From: Vibrio cholerae
GTDB lineage: Bacteria; Actinomycetota; Actinomycetes; Actinomycetales; Micrococcaceae
NCBI GenBank assembly: GCA_009728235.1
Contig: WNZI01000018.1
Location: forward strand, 1-59,273
Direction: 5' to 3'
DNA length: 59,273 nt
Shown: positions 54,372 to 59,273 of the stretch, piece after piece
Position numbering within the stretch: position 1 is the first letter of the stretch
Layout: each line of letters starts with the position of its first letter
Notes under the pieces: model-generated
The model's input: the letters and a program-made list of their open reading frames with translations, nothing else
Told to the model about the DNA's origin: nothing
Database searches by the model: none
Program-made: the position numbers and the translations under genes

Positions 54372-55472
54372 ATGACCACTCTCGGCCTCGAGGAGGAATA
54401 CCTGCTGCTCGAACCGGCGTCGGGCCTGCCTGCACACCGGGCAGCCGAGGTGCAGGGACTCCTGGAAGCCGCACCACAGGTCAGCGGTGACGAGATCCAG
54501 CGGGAACTGCTCTCCTGCCAGATCGAGACAGCCACCCCGGTGTGCGAGACCCTGACGCAGGCGGAGGAATCGCTGCTGAACTTCCGCCGCACGCTGGCGG
54601 GAGCAGCGGGCCGGGCCGGCGTCCTCGGTGCGGCGACCGGCACCGCTCCCTCCATCCGGCAGGAGTACCCCGAACTCACCGACAAGCAGCGCTACGAGGA
54701 CCTCCGGGCCAGTGCGCCCGGAATCGTCGGCGACCAGTTCGTCAACGGACTGCACGTGCACGTCGGTGTCCCCGACCAGGAGCACGGCGTCCAGGCCCTC
54801 AACCGGATCCGGCCCTGGATCCCCCTGCTCACGGCGCTCAGCGTCAACTCCCCCTACTGGATGAGCCGGGACAGCGGCTTCGGCAGCTGGCGCGTCGTCC
54901 ACTACCGCCGGTGGGCCGTCCAGGGAGTCGCGCCCTACTTCGCCGACGCAGCCGACTACGAGCGCAGGATCACCCGGCTCGGGGCCAGCGGTGCGATCCT
55001 CGATCGCGGCGTCCTCACCTGGGTGGCACGGCTCTCTGACCATTACCCGACCCTCGAACTCAGGGCCTGCGACGTCCAGCTGGAGGCCCAGGACTCGGTG
55101 TTGCTCGGTGCACTGACCAGGGCCCTCGTCGTGACCGCCCTCGGAGAGGCGAGGACCGATACCGAGCCGCTGGTTCCTGACCCGGAGCTGCTGGACGCAG
55201 CGCTGTGGCAGGCCGCACGGGACGGCCTGGACGGTACGCTCGTGGACCTCCGGACGGGCGAGCCCGTCGCCGCCGGGCAACACCTCACCTCGTTTCTCGA
55301 CCACGTAGGAGGCGCCCTCGAGGCCGAGGGTGACACCGCATGGGTCGAGGCCGGGCTGGCGACGATCCGGGAACGGGGTACGGGAGCGCAGCGCCAGCGC
55401 CGGGCGATGCGCGACGGCGGCATGGAGTCCCTGCTGACCCTCTACGGGCAGACCCTCACCTTCGAGCCCTAG
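54372..55472 (+). CDS. Carboxylate-amine ligase, GCS2 (YbdK-like) family
   Basis: A 366-residue ATP-dependent glutamate-cysteine-ligase-type-2 protein. The opening TTLGLEEEYLLLEP and the metal/ATP segments NGLHVHVGVPD and TLELRACDVQ are typical. Actinobacteria use mycothiol rather than glutathione, so the true substrate is probably another amino acid or peptide. The start at 54372 follows GGAGG at 6 nt; the in-frame ATG at 54258 would add 38 unrelated residues. Confidence 0.88.
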   Translation: MTTLGLEEEYLLLEPASGLPAHRAAEVQGLLEAAPQVSGDEIQRELLSCQIETATPVCETLTQAEESLLNFRRTLAGAAGRAGVLGAATGTAPSIRQEYPELTDKQRYEDLRASAPGIVGDQFVNGLHVHVGVPDQEHGVQALNRIRPWIPLLTALSVNSPYWMSRDSGFGSWRVVHYRRWAVQGVAPYFADAADYERRITRLGASGAILDRGVLTWVARLSDHYPTLELRACDVQLEAQDSVLLGALTRALVVTALGEARTDTEPLVPDPELLDAALWQAARDGLDGTLVDLRTGEPVAAGQHLTSFLDHVGGALEAEGDTAWVEAGLATIRERGTGAQRQRRAMRDGGMESLLTLYGQTLTFEP

Positions 55473-55490
55473 CGTGATCCGGCGTCACGC
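55472..55490. terminator. Small hairpin after the carboxylate-amine ligase gene
   Basis: A perfect 6-bp stem GCGTGA / TCACGC around TCCGGCG, beginning at the last base of the stop codon, without a U-tract. It is a weak candidate between convergent genes. Confidence 0.3.
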
Positions 55491-55557
55491 CGACCGCTGG
55501 AACCCCCACGGCTCCTACAGGACGTTCACCACCGAGAGCTGCGACGGGCAGGGGCTG

Positions 55558-55785
55558 TTATCGCTCGCGGCTGTCCCGCCGCAGCAGGCCCACGATCAGG
55601 CACAGCAGGCCGAGCAGGAGCGGCAGCAGGGTGAAGAGGGTGTGAGTTCCCCCGAGGTAACTCATGATGAAGATGTAGACGAAGGTGCCGCCGACCAGGA
55701 TCCAGCCGAGCACGATCAGTCCGCGACCCCTGTTCTTCGGTGGAAGGGGCGGGAGCCACGACGGCGGTCTGTCGGTCCAGCTCAT
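55558..55785 (-). CDS. Small two-helix membrane protein, unknown
   Basis: A 75-residue protein with a Pro-rich cytoplasmic start (PPSWLPPLPPKNRGR), helices at about residues 22-42 and 49-67, and an Arg-rich end (LLRRDSRER). It lies 42 bp downstream of the VanY/LGFP gene on the same strand and may be cotranscribed. I do not recognise a family. Support comes from protein-like hydrophobic patterning and codon use, not a motif. Confidence 0.6.
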   Translation of the reverse strand: MSWTDRPPSWLPPLPPKNRGRGLIVLGWILVGGTFVYIFIMSYLGGTHTLFTLLPLLLGLLCLIVGLLRRDSRER

Positions 55786-55827
55786 GGCCCCAGTGTAGGC
55801 CTCCGTCCCGCAGCCCGGGCGGCGTGA

Positions 55828-57132
55828 TCAGTAGGACGGGGCCGCCGGGAGACTCATGTAGTGCTCCAAGGTCGGCAAGCCGTGGGCGCGCATCTCCGAG
55901 GCGACGGTGGGGCCGACGTAGCGCAGGTGCCATGGTTCGTACGAATACCCTGTGACCGGAGTCTGTCCCCGCGGGTAGCGGATGATGAACCCGTAGCGCC
56001 AAGCGTTCTGGGCTGCCCACGCACCGGCAGGTGTCCCCGCGAAACACTCCTGAAGGCCGCAGACCGCATTGGAGTTACCGATGTCGATGGCAAGACCCGT
56101 CTGGTGCTCGCTGTATCCGGGGCGGGCGGAGATGAGATCGGCCGACGTTCTACCGTATCGGGAGACGTACGACGCATAGACATCGGCTTGCGTATCGTAG
56201 GACCGGTAGCCGCTGACCGGCTCCAAGGCGATGCCGGCCCTCCGCGCGTCGGACAGAAGCCGCGTGAACTGCTGCGCCGCGTCACTGCGCAGCAGGTGCC
56301 CTTCCACCCCCACAAGTGGACCAGGCAGATAGCGCACAGGGTTCAGCGGGCGGCGCTTGTTCACGACGACGACGGAGGACGAGGGGACGTCGATATCCTG
56401 CGACACCTGTGCGCCTCCCGTCGAGGTCCAGGAGATCCTGCCCCTCTGGTACGACTGGACGCAGGTTCCCGCAGCACAGGCTTCGTTCGACACCGGGTAA
56501 CCGAGGGCCCCGTTCTCGAAGCCGGTGACCGCCCAGGCAGCCCTGATGCCGCCCTTGCTGATCCGGGCTCCGCTTACGGGCGACCAGATGACGGCACCGC
56601 CCTGGTAGTTCTGGTAGCACCCGCCTCCGCGCAGTCCGCAGACCTCGTTCGTCGTCGGGTAGCCCAGGGTCCCGCGCTCGAAACCGGATGCCGCCCATGC
56701 TGTCCGGATCGCACCTGTGCTGATGCGGGCTCCGGTGGCCGGCGACCAGATGATGGCCCCGCCCTGATAACTCTGGTAACAGCCTCCGTTGCGCAGTCCA
56801 CACACCTCCGGAGCGGTCGGATAGCCGAGCACTCCGTTCTCCGACCGGTGCGAGCGCCAGGTCTGCCGGATGGCACCCCAGGACGGTTGGGCTCCGGTCG
56901 CCGGTGACCAGACGATGGCGCCCCGCTGGTAGGTGCGGTAGCAACCGCCCGCCAGCAGTCCGCACACCTCTGCACCCGTAGGCGCTCCGAGTACACCTCC
57001 GCTGCCGCCGAGCTCCGCGTACTTGGTGTCGATGGCCGACACGGCCTGGGCCGTCGGTGCACCGGCGACACCACTGAGCAGGAGCAGAACAGAGGTCAGC
57101 AGGACGAGCAGATGCGCAAGCGTCCGCGACAA
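55828..57132 (-). CDS. Secreted LGFP-repeat / VanY D,D-carboxypeptidase
   Basis: About 434 residues. A signal peptide (LVLLTSVLLLLSGVAGAPTAQA region, cut near residue 30) is followed by four LGFP repeats of about 52 residues with the recurring pattern G-x-LG-P-T-EVCGL-GGCYQ-YQ-GAI-WSP. The C-terminal VanY metallopeptidase domain (about 265-425) has SGYRSYDTQADVYASYVS, EHQTGLAIDIG and EPWHLRYVG with the zinc His/Asp set. It trims peptidoglycan stem peptides; LGFP repeats associate with the wall. TTG at 57132 is preferred over TTG at 57162 because GGGAG lies 5 nt upstream and TAGCCT fits as a -10 further upstream. Confidence 0.87.
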   Translation of the reverse strand: MSRTLAHLLVLLTSVLLLLSGVAGAPTAQAVSAIDTKYAELGGSGGVLGAPTGAEVCGLLAGGCYRTYQRGAIVWSPATGAQPSWGAIRQTWRSHRSENGVLGYPTAPEVCGLRNGGCYQSYQGGAIIWSPATGARISTGAIRTAWAASGFERGTLGYPTTNEVCGLRGGGCYQNYQGGAVIWSPVSGARISKGGIRAAWAVTGFENGALGYPVSNEACAAGTCVQSYQRGRISWTSTGGAQVSQDIDVPSSSVVVVNKRRPLNPVRYLPGPLVGVEGHLLRSDAAQQFTRLLSDARRAGIALEPVSGYRSYDTQADVYASYVSRYGRTSADLISARPGYSEHQTGLAIDIGNSNAVCGLQECFAGTPAGAWAAQNAWRYGFIIRYPRGQTPVTGYSYEPWHLRYVGPTVASEMRAHGLPTLEHYMSLPAAPSY

Positions 57133-57220
57133 GGTGTCTCCCGAGGTTGGATTCGAGCTCAAGGCTAGGCCCGGCGTCGCGAGTTCACAAGACCCGGAAG
57201 AACCTGCCGCCGTCGACGAC

Positions 57221-57254
57221 GAAGCGCCCCACCGGAAAACCGGCGGAGCGCTTC
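57221..57254 (-). terminator. Terminator of the tmRNA gene
   Basis: A 15-bp stem GAAGCGCCCCACCGG / CCGGCGGAGCGCTTC with two non-Watson-Crick positions and a 4-nt loop. It begins 6 nt past the tmRNA 3' end. Confidence 0.8.
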
Positions 57255-57259
57255 GTTGA

Positions 57260-57627
57260 TGGTGGAGATGGCGGGAATTGAACCCGCGTCCGATGCAGTG
57301 TAGTCAGGGCTTCTCCGGGCGCAGTTCGCGTCGGTTTTTCTCGGCTTCAGCCATCGTGCGAACGAGTGGCTGCCAAGCCCAGTTGTATTAGAGTCCCCCC
57401 GGTCCCTACAACGAGGACCGGGAGCAGTGGCCCTCTAAATGACGCCAGTATCCGGGGCGAGAGCAAACCCGGGCTGACGGACTAGCTAGGCTGCTTAGGC
57501 AGCGAGAGCGAAGTCAGTGCGCTTTTGTTCGGCACTTATTGTTTTACAAGGAGCGTTTACGAGATAACCCTGTATCCTCGGCCCGCTTCCCCTGTCGCGA
57601 CTAACATCGTCGAAACCTGTCATCCCC
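57260..57627 (-). ncRNA. ssrA: Transfer-messenger RNA (tmRNA)
   Basis: A 368-nt gene with encoded CCA. The 5' end GGGGATGACAGGTTTCGACG at 57627 pairs through GGGGATG with CATCTCC near the 3' end. A T-arm GGGTTCAATTCCCGCC precedes the acceptor. The tag reading frame at 57495-57533 starts with a GCC resume codon and gives AEQKRTDFALAA, then TAA. The ALAA ending is the protease signal. tmRNA rescues stalled ribosomes with SmpB, encoded about 500 bp upstream. Confidence 0.96.
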
Positions 57628-57743
57628 ATGTTCAGTTATCAAGTGATTGATGCATTGATCGGCCCTGCGGCCGCTCGACTCCTCCATCCTAGCGCACCTC
57701 CGCGTGTCCCACCGGTGCTTCGCCAGCAGAGAACGCACCGGCG

Positions 57744-58121
57744 CTACTGGCCCACCGTGACGCCCAGGACGACGATCGGCGACTGCCAGAGCCGGACGAC
57801 GACGAAGGCAAGGGTCACGAACGCGATGCCCAATGCTGCGAGGGCCGTGGTGGCAGCCTGTCTCCGACGGAAGCTCCACCAGAAGATAGCGATGTTCATC
57901 AGCACCATGATGGGCGAGACCCATACGAGGACCTGAGCGAAGTAGATGTAGACGAGGAAGACGAACGGGATCAGGGAGAGGATACCGACCGGTACCACGA
58001 TCAGCAACAGGACCAGGTCGACGACAGCGCCCACCGTGACCCACCACGGACGTCTGTAGGTCAGCTCGGACGGCTCGAGCTCCTCGTCGTCGTCCTGCAC
58101 CTCCCAGAAGACATCACTCAC
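57744..58121 (-). CDS. Membrane protein between smpB and ssrA, unknown
   Basis: A 125-residue protein with an acidic start (SDVFWEVQDDDEELEPSEL) and four predicted helices at about residues 28-46, 48-66, 68-84 and 92-112. I do not recognise a family. The ATG overlaps the smpB stop (ATGA), so it is translated from the smpB message. That position between the two trans-translation genes is notable, but nothing in the protein itself points to that process. Confidence 0.75.
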   Translation of the reverse strand: MSDVFWEVQDDDEELEPSELTYRRPWWVTVGAVVDLVLLLIVVPVGILSLIPFVFLVYIYFAQVLVWVSPIMVLMNIAIFWWSFRRRQAATTALAALGIAFVTLAFVVVRLWQSPIVVLGVTVGQ

Positions 58122-58591
58122 GCCCCGAGGTTCTTCTCTCGCATGGCGCGCAGCGCCTCCCTGTTGTCCTGCTTCTCCCGCAGGGTCTGACGCTTGTCGT
58201 AATCGCGCTTGCCCCGGGCGACCGCGATCTCGACCTTGGCCCTGCCGTTGAGGAAGTACAGCTGCAGCGGGACGAGGGTGAAACCGGATTCACGAATCTT
58301 CTGCGAGATCTTCGTCAGCTCCTCGCGGTGCAGGAGCAACTTCCTCCTCCGACGGGCCGCGTGGTTGGTCCAGCTGCCCTGCGAGTACTCCGAGATGTGG
58401 ATGCCCTCGAGCCAGAGTTCGTCGCCGTAGAAGATGGCGTAGCCGTCGAGCAGGGACGCGCGTCCCGCGCGCAGCGATTTCACCTCGGTGCCCATGAGTG
58501 CGAGACCGGCCTCGTAGGTGTCGAGCACGGCGTAGTCGTGGTAAGCCTTCCGATTGGTGGCCACCACTTTCCGGCCACTTTCCTTCGGCAC
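58118..58591 (-). CDS. smpB: SsrA-binding protein SmpB
   Basis: A 157-residue tmRNA-binding protein. Family markers are NRKAYHDYAVLDTYEAGLAL, the SLRAGRASLLDGYA loop, HISEYSQGSWTNHAARRRRK (tmRNA contact) and the basic C-terminal tail GKRDYDKRQTLREKQDNREA (landmarks). The GTG start at 58591 follows AAGGAG at 7 nt; further upstream in-frame sequence is not SmpB-like. It acts with the nearby ssrA RNA. Confidence 0.95.
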   Translation of the reverse strand: MPKESGRKVVATNRKAYHDYAVLDTYEAGLALMGTEVKSLRAGRASLLDGYAIFYGDELWLEGIHISEYSQGSWTNHAARRRRKLLLHREELTKISQKIRESGFTLVPLQLYFLNGRAKVEIAVARGKRDYDKRQTLREKQDNREALRAMREKNLGA

Positions 58592-58662
58592 GGCGATACT
58601 CCTTCTTGCGACACTGCTACGGACGGCGGTCCGCTGGAGGACAGTGCCTTCCATCCTACGAC

Positions 58663-59273
58663 CTAGAGCAAGCCGACCGGATCCACGAGGGTGCCGTTCA
58701 GCATCGTCTCGAAGTGCAGGTGGCAGCCCGTCGAATTGCCCGTGGTGCCGGTGTAGCCGATGAGCTGGCCCGAACTCACCCGCTGCCCGACCGAGACGAC
58801 GAAGCTCGTCAGGTGATAGTAGTTCGTGGCGAGTGCGTTGCCCCCGACGACCCCGTGATTGAGGACGATCCGATTGCCTGCTCCCGGCAGGACGTTCGAG
58901 TCGGCGTACCACACCTCTCCTGCCGCCGGAGCGTACAGGGGCGTACCGCAGCCTACGCCGTAGTCGATCCCGGTGTGCATGTATCCGCCGGTGCCGTTGA
59001 AGTCGATGGTGCCGATCGGCGTCGTGCGCCAGCCGAACCCGGAACTGATCGGCGCATTCACCGGCGAGGTCAGACCGAAGGCGCTCGGGTTCGACGGCGC
59101 TGCAGCGGGAGGTTCGACGATCTGCGGAGCGACGGGCGCGACCGGGGCCACGGGTGCGGGCTGGACAGGGGCTGGAGCGGGTTGGTTCGCCACCGCGGCC
59201 TCCGCGGCACGTCGCGCTGTCTCCGCAGCAGCCGCGGCTTCGGCGGCCGCCTCTGCCTCGGCCTGCCGTCGCG
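58663..59273 (-). CDS. M23 family metallopeptidase, C-terminal part (cut by window edge)
   Basis: The gene enters from the right edge, and about 203 codons are present. An Ala/Glu-rich coiled-coil end (QAEAEAAAEAAAAAETARRA) and a Pro/Val/Ala linker precede the peptidase: GFGWRTTPIGTIDF, the zinc motif HTGIDYG, and the final CHLHFE motif with both histidines. It is a secreted peptidoglycan endopeptidase. Coiled-coil plus M23 proteins beside smpB are usually the FtsEX-activated hydrolase, with ftsE and ftsX just upstream (outside this window). Confidence 0.87.
   Translation of the reverse strand, partial: RRQAEAEAAAEAAAAAETARRAAEAAVANQPAPAPVQPAPVAPVAPVAPQIVEPPAAAPSNPSAFGLTSPVNAPISSGFGWRTTPIGTIDFNGTGGYMHTGIDYGVGCGTPLYAPAAGEVWYADSNVLPGAGNRIVLNHGVVGGNALATNYYHLTSFVVSVGQRVSSGQLIGYTGTTGNSTGCHLHFETMLNGTLVDPVGLL

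Overview
The window is about 59 kb of very GC-rich chromosomal DNA from an actinobacterium. It most resembles Micrococcaceae of the Arthrobacter type. Supporting signs are the order rho-thrB-thrC-hom-lysA-argS, a fused E1/E2 2-oxoglutarate decarboxylase (kgd), a SigR/RsrA-type redox sigma/anti-sigma pair, the 24-residue actinobacterial ribosomal protein bL37, GuaB1, and a tmRNA whose tag reads AEQKRTDFALAA. I see no prophage, insertion sequence, integrase or CRISPR array. This is mostly housekeeping chromosome with accessory transport and regulatory loci.

Layout, left to right. 1-7332 (minus strand): start of rho, then the operon argS-lysA-hom-thrC-thrB (arginyl-tRNA synthetase, diaminopimelate decarboxylase, and threonine synthesis from aspartate semialdehyde). 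7571-10534 (plus): an extracytoplasmic flavin electron-transfer module of FMN-binding lipoprotein, ApbE flavin transferase, and an NqrB/RnfD-like membrane domain fused to a ferredoxin-NADP reductase-like domain. 10630-10705: tRNA-Arg(CCG). 10822-15203: a DUF4129/MoxR/DUF58 membrane-associated AAA+ cluster. 15264-22648: WYL regulator, HrpA helicase, HIT hydrolase, sulfurtransferase and a metallo-beta-lactamase-fold protein. 22727-27296: zinc homeostasis (Fur-family Zur, two MarR genes, znuACB) with a palindromic control region. 27316-31629: two CNNM/CBS membrane proteins and guaB1. 31933-36503: kgd and an SGNH-like protein lacking catalytic residues. 36743-42979: a peptide ABC transporter operon (binding protein, two permeases, double ATPase). 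43051-50788: quinone oxidoreductase, bL37, rsrA/sigR, DoxX, aroA, rsgA, cold-shock protein, hisN and a methyltransferase. 50790-54241: a manganese-type ABC transporter with its DtxR-family repressor and a double operator at the start codon. 54372-59273: a GCS2-type carboxylate-amine ligase, LGFP/VanY peptidase, tmRNA, a small membrane protein, smpB and the end of an M23 peptidase.

Two patterns cut across the window. First, seven genes (hrpA twice, a marR, one CNNM gene, guaB1, sigR, aroA, a methyltransferase) are each interrupted by a one-base frame change in or beside G/C runs, while both halves remain fully conserved. Because aroA and sigR are among them, uncorrected sequencing or assembly indels are the likeliest explanation, though real mutations cannot be excluded from sequence alone. 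I list these as pseudogenes only in the sense that the frame as given is broken. Second, several genes have a TANNNT -10 hexamer 5-8 nt before the start codon and no Shine-Dalgarno sequence, suggesting leaderless transcripts.
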